A DNA stretch of 5,757 nucleotides from Bacteroidota bacterium (GTDB taxonomy: Bacteria; Bacteroidota; Bacteroidia; NS11-12g; UBA955): the NCBI GenBank assembly GCA_008081305.1, contig VMCP01000254.1, positions 1 to 5,757 of the forward strand, in the 5' to 3' direction. Numbering within the stretch: position 1 is the stretch's first letter; every line of letters starts with the position of its first letter. The translations under genes and the position numbers were made by a program. Below the pieces are notes generated by a model that searched no databases, was not told the origin of the DNA, and worked only from the letters and a program-made list of their open reading frames with translations. This document shows positions 1 to 5,448 of the stretch, in pieces.

Positions 1-789
1 GATTAATCCACTATATCCCTGAGATTCATAGCTTATCAATGGCAAAGTGTATGGATATTGCTTTGCAGCAATTTGAGATTGGAAAGGATACTGTGCTTCG
101 TTATTCGCTATTACAGGAACCACTTTCACCTTTCTTTTCAATGCAACGGAGAGAGAATCTCGCTTATCTGCAATGGTATTTAAGGAGATAATCCCTAGCG
201 AGTTAGGTTCTTTTAACACGGAGTTGATCGTATTCACATCAGAGCTAGTTTCTTTGATCCTTTTATTGAACAAGGCCTTTTTAGCAATATTTGACAGCAG
301 TGTGTCTTTTTTCAACAATCGAAACCCCTTCATATTCTTGCTACGTATAATCCAATGAGTAACTTCATTCCAATTGGTTTGGCCTGAATAAAAGTCTATT
401 GAATTAATTTTTGAATTGGGATTGGTAATAAAAACAACAGAGGTTGTTCCCATTGGCACCTCATTGATGGTGGCATTTTTTTTATCTTCTAGCCAGTTCA
501 ATTCTTCCTGACTAAACTTCTTATGTAGGAACACCCCTTGAATCGAATCCTTCATCCAGTGCTCCACCAACTCATCGGTTTCTTTGAATACCGGTATAAT
601 ACTGGCTTGAGGGTATTTGGCATGAAACATTTCTAGCCATTGCACCACCATCATTGAGTCTCCACGATCAAACCCAACCTTTACCCTACCGGCAGTTGGT
701 ACATCATTTGCTTTTCCGACATAGGAAAAATCATCACAAGCTATTAGTGACAAGGCCAAAACACCTATAACAAATACCCAATTCTTCAT
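1..789 (-). CDS. PstS-like substrate-binding lipoprotein (C-terminus cut by window edge)
   Basis: The frame is open from ATG 789 to the left edge, giving 263 residues with no stop. Residues 1-18 form a lipoprotein signal peptide: a basic start, a hydrophobic core and the lipobox LIAC, with Cys18 as the predicted lipidated residue. The mature part resembles the PstS-like family of periplasmic-binding proteins (PBP-like type 2) common in Bacteroidota. The matching parts are the strand RVKVGF (35-40), the segment MGTTSVVFITNPNS (113-126), the block EPNSLGIISLNT (194-205) and the ending QYPYTLPLIS (244-253). Family members are usually somewhat longer, so perhaps a few tens of residues are missing. 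I do not see the SGT-type phosphate-binding loops of true PstS, so phosphate as ligand is doubtful. The start codon overlaps the stop of the upstream small membrane protein by ATGA, which suggests one mRNA and translational coupling. The family assignment is from recalled motifs, not a search. Confidence 0.72.
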   Translation of the reverse strand, partial: MKNWVFVIGVLALSLIACDDFSYVGKANDVPTAGRVKVGFDRGDSMMVVQWLEMFHAKYPQASIIPVFKETDELVEHWMKDSIQGVFLHKKFSQEELNWLEDKKNATINEVPMGTTSVVFITNPNSKINSIDFYSGQTNWNEVTHWIIRSKNMKGFRLLKKDTLLSNIAKKALFNKRIKETSSDVNTINSVLKEPNSLGIISLNTIADKRDSLSVALKRKVKVVPVIANNEAQYPFQSQIAAKQYPYTLPLISYESQGYSGLI

Positions 790-989
790 TGATTTTTTCT
801 CTTTTTGTAGAGTAAAAAAGCGTTGATCCATTTGAACACGGACCAAACCATAACAATATACGCAAACCCTTTATGCCAACCTTCACCAAGGGATCCTTCA
901 AATACCTTTTCCCCGGCAATTAGAAAATACAACCCAATTCCAAAGAAAAGGAGTCCCGCGAATAACTGATATAGGTAACCAATGCGCAT
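786..989 (-). CDS. Small two-helix membrane protein, function unknown
   Basis: This is a 67-residue protein with two hydrophobic helices, about residues 6-26 and 41-61. They are joined by a short polar loop (GEKVFEGSLGEGWHKG) and followed by a strongly basic tail (YKKRKNQ). The positive-inside rule places the tail in the cytoplasm, so both ends would be cytoplasmic. I do not recognise a named family. ATG 989 is the first possible start, because an in-frame TAA lies two codons upstream. The stop overlaps the start of the PstS-like lipoprotein (ATGA), a strong sign that this short frame is real and co-translated with it. Its start lies only 7 bases beyond the U-tract of the terminator of the preceding gene, so its own promoter is unclear. 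It could assist or anchor something working with the lipoprotein, but that is inference. Confidence 0.72.
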   Translation of the reverse strand: MRIGYLYQLFAGLLFFGIGLYFLIAGEKVFEGSLGEGWHKGFAYIVMVWSVFKWINAFLLYKKRKNQ

Positions 990-996
990 GCTTTAC

Positions 997-1031
997 AAAA
1001 ATAATAAAGGCCAACACAAGGTTGGCCTTTA
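997..1031 (-). terminator. Intrinsic terminator of the T9SS cargo gene
   Basis: An 11-bp perfect inverted repeat (arms 1005-1015 and 1021-1031, core AAAGGCCAAC / GTTGGCCTTT) encloses a 5-base loop. On the minus strand it is followed by a T-rich run (ATTATTTTT, 1005-997). It lies 23 bases past the stop codon of the 656-residue gene, as expected of a Rho-independent terminator. The reverse orientation has a poorer T-tract. It also sits directly before the next gene's start codon at 989, so read-through here could feed that gene. Confidence 0.8.
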
Positions 1032-1053
1032 ATTACAAATATCTATGGATAAA

Positions 1054-3024
1054 TTACTTGGTTACCATCATGGTCTTTGTTACACGAGAACCGCCTGCTA
1101 TCACCGAGTAGTTATACACCCCACTCTTTAGGTTATTTGCATTGATCTCTAAGTTATGATTGCCTCTTAACAGACCATCATAGCTCTGTGTGTGCACTAA
1201 AGCTCCTGTTGTATTTCTGATTTCTAAAGTAATATCTCCAGGCTTAGACAGATAAACAATAACATTTGAAGACTTGTTGAATGGATTCGGGAAATTCTGT
1301 CCAACCACAAAAACATCACCTGTACCAGGAACTTCGGTATTCACACCATATAACATTCCTATCTCACCTGTAAGTAAAGATGCCTTAGGGATTGCCTGGT
1401 AATAAATGGTATTCAACATCACCTCATGATTCGCGAATAACGCCGAGTTATTTTGAAGGTTTGTTCCAGGGACCTCATCTTGCTGCCACATTACATGCAC
1501 AAAATCTCCGACTTCACGAGCAATACACGCAAAGTCATCTTCTTTTTGGATTACCTGTGTAATATTTTGAGGAGTAGCCCATGTGCTACCACCATCGGTA
1601 GAGTGCACAATTCCAATGTCACGGAAATTGGCGTCAAGGAAGGATAAATCTTCTTCCATAGGCACCGAGAAGGTCACAAAGATGTTACCTTGATCGTCGC
1701 AACCGGCACTAGGTTGTCTCATTGCAGAAGTATTTCCTAAACGCGCAACGGTTGATAGCCCAGTGGGGACATTCCCTTGTTGCAGGCTAGCCGTTGTGGC
1801 CTGTGCCAACGAAGCGAAACCATCTTCCGTACGATCAAACTGACCACCAGCTGCGATTAAAAAGTTGCTATCATTCGTAATACTCATACCCTCATTCCAA
1901 TATACAATTCCTTGATAACCAGGAAAAAAGCTGTAAGACTGGTCAGAGGTATCATCATCGTATACTCGCGCTAAACCCCAAAATGCATGTACCTGACCAT
2001 TGGGATCAATTAACACGTCAATTGTACCATCTGCAGTGAATGGTGTATCAACCATAAACTCTTTACCGGTAAACGGCGCGTAAGGGAAACTATCGGCTAG
2101 GTATCTTCTCCAAGTTTCACCTGCATCTTCACTCTTCCATACTACCACGCCCTGCATTAAGTCTGCATTGGCAATAGCTACAACATCACCCTTCACGTCA
2201 ATCGCATACTGATCAGCACCACCGTTGTTGGTTAGCGTAGAATCATATTGTGGTAGCATTTGATGTGTAATATTCCAGGTTTCGCCTCCATCGAAGCTTC
2301 TTGAATATACCATTGGAGCAAAAATACCTTTACGTGTTGGTGCACGAGACTCGCCTGGAGCCGCGGAATCAGTGTATGAACAAATCAAATGTATAGTATC
2401 TCCAGCATTTCCTGTACGAGACCAAATTGGCTTGTACGGCTTTTCAGATAAGATATAGTTTGTTACTGAGGGTCTAGCTCCTGGGGTGGTTGATTTGGTC
2501 ATGTAAAATCCACCATTACCAGCATCGTGACCGATAGTAAATGTATTGCCATCGCTCAAGACTCCGATATTGGGCCAACCTGAACGGCTGCTTTCCTCTA
2601 CGCGCTCGCTGCTTGCTTCTTGCCAATCATCGGTTGAAGCATTTCTAAAGTTGTAACCTGCTCCACGGCCTGGAAATCCAACCGCTCCAGATGGGGAAGT
2701 AATCCAAGTTGCTGAATGCGATCCATCGTCATGAGTTATCAAGCGATGAGGCATGGCATAATTGGTTTGTAGATCATAATAGGTCTCACCAATTTTCACA
2801 AAAGCACTATGATCGGCAGCGCGGTTGCTTACTTTGCTTTTCTTTGACCCAACAACTTTTCCTGAGTTTGTTGCTTGATCCAAGCGAACTTTTCCGTCGA
2901 GGTATGTTGTTTTTTGCATGTCACCAGACTTCGCTTTTTCAAGTAAATCTGTTTGTTTGATAGACTGAGCTTGTAGAAGTCCAATTCCCAATCCTAAATA
3001 AATAAAGGAGTATAATTTTTTCAT
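1054..3024 (-). CDS. Secreted Asp-box (BNR) repeat protein with type A T9SS sorting domain
   Basis: This 656-residue exported protein starts with a signal peptide (residues 1-20: basic MKK, hydrophobic core, cleavage probably after LQAQ or nearby). The body carries three Asp-box motifs of the form SxDxGxTW: SFDGGETW (243-250), SEDAGETW (298-305) and STDGGSTW (475-482). These are typical beta-hairpin turns of sialidase-like beta-propellers. I see no FRIP motif or other clear sialidase catalytic signature, so calling it a sialidase would be unsafe. Residues about 570-656 form a C-terminal sorting domain of the Por/type IX secretion type: NFPNPFN (577-583), then beta-strand segments, LKSGVYNYSV (632-641) and the ending TKTMMVTK. 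The protein should cross the outer membrane through T9SS, with this domain removed and the product anchored or released. ATG 3024 is well placed before the signal peptide. The gene stands alone with its own terminator. Substrate or ligand is unknown. Confidence 0.9.
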   Translation of the reverse strand: MKKLYSFIYLGLGIGLLQAQSIKQTDLLEKAKSGDMQKTTYLDGKVRLDQATNSGKVVGSKKSKVSNRAADHSAFVKIGETYYDLQTNYAMPHRLITHDDGSHSATWITSPSGAVGFPGRGAGYNFRNASTDDWQEASSERVEESSRSGWPNIGVLSDGNTFTIGHDAGNGGFYMTKSTTPGARPSVTNYILSEKPYKPIWSRTGNAGDTIHLICSYTDSAAPGESRAPTRKGIFAPMVYSRSFDGGETWNITHQMLPQYDSTLTNNGGADQYAIDVKGDVVAIANADLMQGVVVWKSEDAGETWRRYLADSFPYAPFTGKEFMVDTPFTADGTIDVLIDPNGQVHAFWGLARVYDDDTSDQSYSFFPGYQGIVYWNEGMSITNDSNFLIAAGGQFDRTEDGFASLAQATTASLQQGNVPTGLSTVARLGNTSAMRQPSAGCDDQGNIFVTFSVPMEEDLSFLDANFRDIGIVHSTDGGSTWATPQNITQVIQKEDDFACIAREVGDFVHVMWQQDEVPGTNLQNNSALFANHEVMLNTIYYQAIPKASLLTGEIGMLYGVNTEVPGTGDVFVVGQNFPNPFNKSSNVIVYLSKPGDITLEIRNTTGALVHTQSYDGLLRGNHNLEINANNLKSGVYNYSVIAGGSRVTKTMMVTK

Positions 3025-3071
3025 CTTAAATTTATGGTTTTTACGAAATAACTGAATTACTTGTTAAAATG

Positions 3072-3100
3072 GAAATTTAAATACGGTTGAGACGAACTAA
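3072..3100 (-). promoter_or_regulatory. Weak candidate promoter for the T9SS cargo gene
   Basis: In the 81-base gap after holA, the minus strand has TAAATTTC (3079-3072), 7 of 8 matches to the Bacteroidota -7 element TAnnTTTG. A TTAG (3100-3097) lies 17 bases upstream as a poor -33 (TTTG) match. A start of transcription near 3066 would give a leader of about 42 bases. The region is AT-rich, so chance matches are likely. Confidence 0.22.
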
Positions 3101-3137
3101 ATCGGCTAGGACTTAAGTATACCTACAACCGTCTCAA
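3087..3137. repeat. 8-bp inverted repeat spanning the holA stop codon
   Basis: TTGAGACG (3087-3094) and CGTCTCAA (3130-3137) are exact reverse complements separated by 35 bases. One arm lies in the last codons of holA and the other just after its stop. In the holA transcript they could form a stem with a long loop. No U-tract follows, so it is not a standard intrinsic terminator. It may be a weak 3'-end structure or chance. Confidence 0.3.
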
Positions 3138-4125
3138 TGAGTAAATCCCCATCCGTTGCAGCTCCGCGATTGACACCTTTCAGTCGAAGATCGAGGTATT
3201 TCAGTTTGTTAAGTACTCCCTCAAGATTTAAAACGGAATAATTCCTTTTGGCGGTAAGGTAATCCCGGACGAAATAGGGGTTAACACCTAATTTCGATGC
3301 AATTTCTGAGTCGCTAATATTTCCCAAACCGTGTGTTAACAATACATTAGAGAAATATTTATGCAGTACGGGAAGTGTTCTCATCATTTCACCCTTTTCC
3401 ATCGTTGCACTCATTTGGTGGGCAATTTGGACGGCTTTATTGAAATTCCGATCTCCGAGGGCTTTCTGCAATTCAAACACGTTATATTCTCGATTGAACC
3501 CAACATGTTCTTCGATATGAATATCACGGATGAATTCATCTTTTACCGTAGCAAATATTTTATCTAGTTCGTTATGGATTTTCGAAAGGTTAGCCCCGAT
3601 TAAATCTATCAGTCTTTGAATTCCATCAGAATCGATACGTCGACCATGCTTTTCAGCAAAAACCGGCAACCAATCCTTCATTTGATAATCTCGCAGTGGA
3701 ATGAACTCGGCAAAAGTATATTTAGAAGCTAGTTTGGCTAGTTTGCTTCGTTTATCCAGCTTAGACTTACGGTAAGCCATCACCAATACAGTAGATTGAA
3801 GTGGGTTTTCCAGATAAGACACCAGAGCATCTGCGTCTTTCAAATCTTGGGCATCCTTGACCACGACCAATTGATAATCCGACATCATGGGATATCTTTT
3901 AGCAATGGAGACTAAATCGTTGCCGTTGGTTTCCTTTCCGTAAAGGATGGTCTGATTGAAACTTCTCGCTTCTTCCGGAACCACCGACTTTTCAATCTTA
4001 GTGGTTAAGTAATCCGTAAAATAAGTCTCATCACCCAGGAAAAAGTATACAGGCGAAAAGTTACCCGAAGAGATTTCCTCGTCAATTCTTACAAAGGATT
4101 CAATGGTAGCCGCTTTTTTCGCCAT
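3106..4125 (-). CDS. holA: DNA polymerase III subunit delta (clamp loader)
   Basis: This 339-residue protein matches the delta subunit of the clamp-loader complex, which opens the sliding clamp so it can be loaded on DNA. The N-terminal AAA+-like domain begins with SPVYFFLGDETYFTDYL (24-40), the delta version of the P-loop region. Further family blocks are YQLVVVKDAQDL (84-95), STVLVMAYRKSKLDKRSKLAK (111-131) and EFIPLRDYQMKDWL (140-153). A helical middle domain follows (about 165-205). The C-terminal collar domain carries EYNVFELQKALGDRN (213-227) and the end segment KLKYLDLRLKGVNRG (307-321). The length is typical of the family. The frame stays open to 4272, but ATG 4125 is preferred: the upstream residues do not look like HolA and would overlap most of the first 42 codons of the divergent gene. 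It is divergent from the HsdR-N gene and ends 81 bases before the T9SS cargo gene. Confidence 0.93.
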   Translation of the reverse strand: MAKKAATIESFVRIDEEISSGNFSPVYFFLGDETYFTDYLTTKIEKSVVPEEARSFNQTILYGKETNGNDLVSIAKRYPMMSDYQLVVVKDAQDLKDADALVSYLENPLQSTVLVMAYRKSKLDKRSKLAKLASKYTFAEFIPLRDYQMKDWLPVFAEKHGRRIDSDGIQRLIDLIGANLSKIHNELDKIFATVKDEFIRDIHIEEHVGFNREYNVFELQKALGDRNFNKAVQIAHQMSATMEKGEMMRTLPVLHKYFSNVLLTHGLGNISDSEIASKLGVNPYFVRDYLTAKRNYSVLNLEGVLNKLKYLDLRLKGVNRGAATDGDLLIETVVGILKS

Positions 4126-4146
4126 TATTTTTCTAAATTCGTCGCC
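4126..4146. promoter_or_regulatory. 21-bp divergent start-codon gap, holA / HsdR-N gene
   Basis: Only 21 AT-rich bases separate the start codons of holA (minus) and the HsdR-N gene (plus). This is too short for two separate promoters with leaders. A plus-strand TATTTTTC (4126-4133) matches 7 of 8 positions of the Bacteroidota -7 element and would put a transcript start close to the TTG start. No convincing -33 partner was seen. Promoter sequences therefore probably lie partly inside the opposite gene, and the 5' ends of the two mRNAs may overlap. Confidence 0.4.
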
Positions 4147-4581
4147 TTGCGTAAGTTGAATTTTCCATCTTATCCATTGGCGGATCGAATCGATGAACAA
4201 AAAAAGTTCATTTTTGATAGAGTTCGAAATAAAATTATCCCCCTCACCCCGGAAGAATGGGTACGGCAACACTGCCTAGAGCTATTGACTTCCAACTTTG
4301 ATATACCAACGAGTCGAATAGCTGTGGAAAGACAAATCACCTTAAACCAGAGACCTAAAAGAATTGATATAGCTTCATTTGACAAAAATGGGAAGCCCCA
4401 AATCTTGGTTGAATGCAAGGCACCAGAAATCTCTGTTAATGCAGATACTTTACTTCAGATTGGTTGGTATAACACAAAATTGGACACCCCTTACCTCTGG
4501 CTTACCAATGGATTGGACCATTATTGGTTCCAACGCGGAAATGACCTATATGTACAGATACCCTTTCCGAGGACTATTTAA
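4147..4581 (+). CDS. Stand-alone HsdR N-terminal nuclease-domain protein
   Basis: This 144-residue protein matches the HSDR_N_2-type domain found at the N-terminus of type I restriction R subunits, here as a complete small protein. Visible landmarks are LTPEEWVRQH (33-42), KRIDIASF (71-78) with Asp74, ILVECKAP (86-93) with the Glu89-x-Lys91 pair, and QIGWY (104-108) of the QxxxY type. Together these fit a PD-(D/E)xK nuclease fold with its acidic and lysine residues intact. No helicase domain, HsdM or HsdS is present, so this is not a working type I system in this window. From general knowledge, small proteins of this kind are widespread in Bacteroidota and often lie beside holA, which suggests a housekeeping DNA role, still inferred. 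The start is TTG 4147. There is no other Met in the frame, and family members begin with a similar short LNxPxY segment. Its stop shares bases with that of the convergent lipoprotein gene. Confidence 0.85.
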   Translation: MRKLNFPSYPLADRIDEQKKFIFDRVRNKIIPLTPEEWVRQHCLELLTSNFDIPTSRIAVERQITLNQRPKRIDIASFDKNGKPQILVECKAPEISVNADTLLQIGWYNTKLDTPYLWLTNGLDHYWFQRGNDLYVQIPFPRTI

Positions 4582-5405
4582 TCAGCTAAATTGATTTCGT
4601 AACTTTTCCCCGCTTTTGTGATTTTCACAATATCGTTACATGCACCATTTTCAAAAGGGTCAAAATTGATGTTATATCTTTCGTCATCTTTAACCAAGAG
4701 AACTCCAGATGTAAAATAACGTGTACAATATGGTTCAATGTTCCATGTTAAGGGTGTTGTAATATCCCAGGAGAATTCAATTTTATTTTCATCCTTAAGC
4801 GTACCATCTCCGCTCACATTAATGATATCATTGATGACACCGGGTATATTTTCACCTGAAACCCATTCGTAGGAATCCGACTCAGATACAATCGATAGCC
4901 CTTGTAAATCAACTTCAATCGTGTTTGTTAGGGTTCTCTGAATCTCTATCGAACCGCGAAGCGCGTACGATTCATCTTTGTCGTCATCAATGGTCAACGG
5001 GTTGGTATTGGATATTTGCACCGATACCTCACTACCTAATTCAAGATAGTTCCGTTTTACTGTAATTTCCATTTCCCCTGTGTAATCATTCGGGAAGATT
5101 CGATTATTACCCATCAATTCTATATTCAGTGCTACCTCCTCGTTGTTACCAAAAACTGAGTCAATCCAAAGAATCTCGGCATTTAATTCCGTTTCTAACT
5201 TTTGCTTCACCAGAATATCCATTCCCTCTTGAGAAAATCGAGAATTAATGTGTTCGATAACGGGCAAAATAGATATAGAGGAATTGAGTTGGTCAATTGC
5301 TTCGATTCCTTCTATGACGCTATCTTTAGGTTCTTCATAAATCTTCTCGCAACCTGCAATGAGCAGGGAGAAAATCACGAGTCCATATATCGGCTTCAAC
5401 TTCAC
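4578..5405 (-). CDS. Lipoprotein of unknown function with C-terminal paired-Cys motif
   Basis: This 275-residue predicted lipoprotein has a basic MKLK start, a hydrophobic core and the lipobox LIAGC, with Cys19 as the lipid anchor. The mature part is acidic and rich in predicted beta-strands, with no membrane segments. Near the end, CTRYFTSGVLLVK (227-239) and FDPFENGACNDIVKI (248-262) resemble a C...SG.....(F/D)..G.C.. pattern that I recall from several uncharacterised Bacteroidota lipoproteins. Cys227 and Cys256 could pair in a disulphide. I do not recognise a specific family. The longest frame starts at GTG 5405. However, AGGAG at 5409-5405 abuts that codon and is ideally spaced (5 bases) for TTG 5399, which would give a 273-residue product with the same signal peptide. 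The gene follows the aminotransferase gene by 39 bases and converges on the HsdR-N gene with a shared stop region. Confidence 0.83.
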   Translation of the reverse strand: MKLKPIYGLVIFSLLIAGCEKIYEEPKDSVIEGIEAIDQLNSSISILPVIEHINSRFSQEGMDILVKQKLETELNAEILWIDSVFGNNEEVALNIELMGNNRIFPNDYTGEMEITVKRNYLELGSEVSVQISNTNPLTIDDDKDESYALRGSIEIQRTLTNTIEVDLQGLSIVSESDSYEWVSGENIPGVINDIINVSGDGTLKDENKIEFSWDITTPLTWNIEPYCTRYFTSGVLLVKDDERYNINFDPFENGACNDIVKITKAGKSYEINLAD

Positions 5406-5409
5406 TCCT
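5405..5409 (-). promoter_or_regulatory. Shine-Dalgarno-like AGGAG that bears on the lipoprotein start
   Basis: On the minus strand AGGAG (5409-5405) runs into the GTG at 5405 and stands 5 bases before an in-frame TTG at 5399. This spacing argues for TTG 5399 as the true start. Strong Shine-Dalgarno use is uncommon in Bacteroidota, so this is suggestive only. Confidence 0.4.
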
Positions 5410-5418
5410 ATTAAAAGA

Positions 5419-5448
5419 CAAATATAATAAGAACTCCCCCCAAACTAA
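5419..5448 (-). promoter_or_regulatory. Candidate Bacteroidota-type promoter for the lipoprotein gene
   Basis: The minus strand has TATATTTG (5426-5419), a perfect match to the Bacteroidota -7 consensus TAnnTTTG. A TTAG (5448-5445), partial match to the -33 TTTG, lies 18 bases upstream. An exact TTTG (5444-5441) is also present, but with a short 14-base spacer. The spacer contains a run of six G. The transcript would start near 5414, leaving a leader of roughly 10-15 bases. The -33 region overlaps the stop codon of the aminotransferase gene. Confidence 0.45.

Noticed and set aside
173..358. Plus-strand open frame of 61 codons.
   Set aside because: It is antisense to the PstS-like lipoprotein gene, whose frame is continuous and shows family features.
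734..919. Minus-strand frame of 61 codons.
   Set aside because: It overlaps the two-helix membrane protein and the lipoprotein start in another frame and has no recognisable features.
2709..2960. Plus-strand open frame of 83 codons.
   Set aside because: It lies opposite the N-terminal part of the T9SS cargo gene; the protein has no domain or signal and looks like a shadow.
4193..4215. Terminator-like hairpin ATGAAC / GTTCAT with an A7 loop and following T-run.
   Set aside because: The stem is only 6 AT-rich base pairs and lies inside the HsdR-N coding region (codons for DEQKKFIF). It is most simply explained by coding content.
4126..4272. Upstream extension of holA to ATG 4272 (49 more residues).
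   Set aside because: The added residues do not resemble the HolA N-terminus and lie antisense to the conserved start of the HsdR-N gene. ATG 4125 gives a family-typical protein.
4170..4418. Minus-strand frame of 82 codons.
   Set aside because: It is antisense to the HsdR-N gene, whose catalytic motifs show the plus strand is coding.
4147..4581. Possible restriction-modification or defence locus.
   Set aside because: Only the isolated HsdR-N domain is present. No methylase, specificity or motor gene is visible, and the neighbours are housekeeping or envelope genes.
5202..5414. Plus-strand open frame of 70 codons.
   Set aside because: It is antisense to the lipoprotein signal peptide and N-terminus, which have a clear lipobox on the minus strand.
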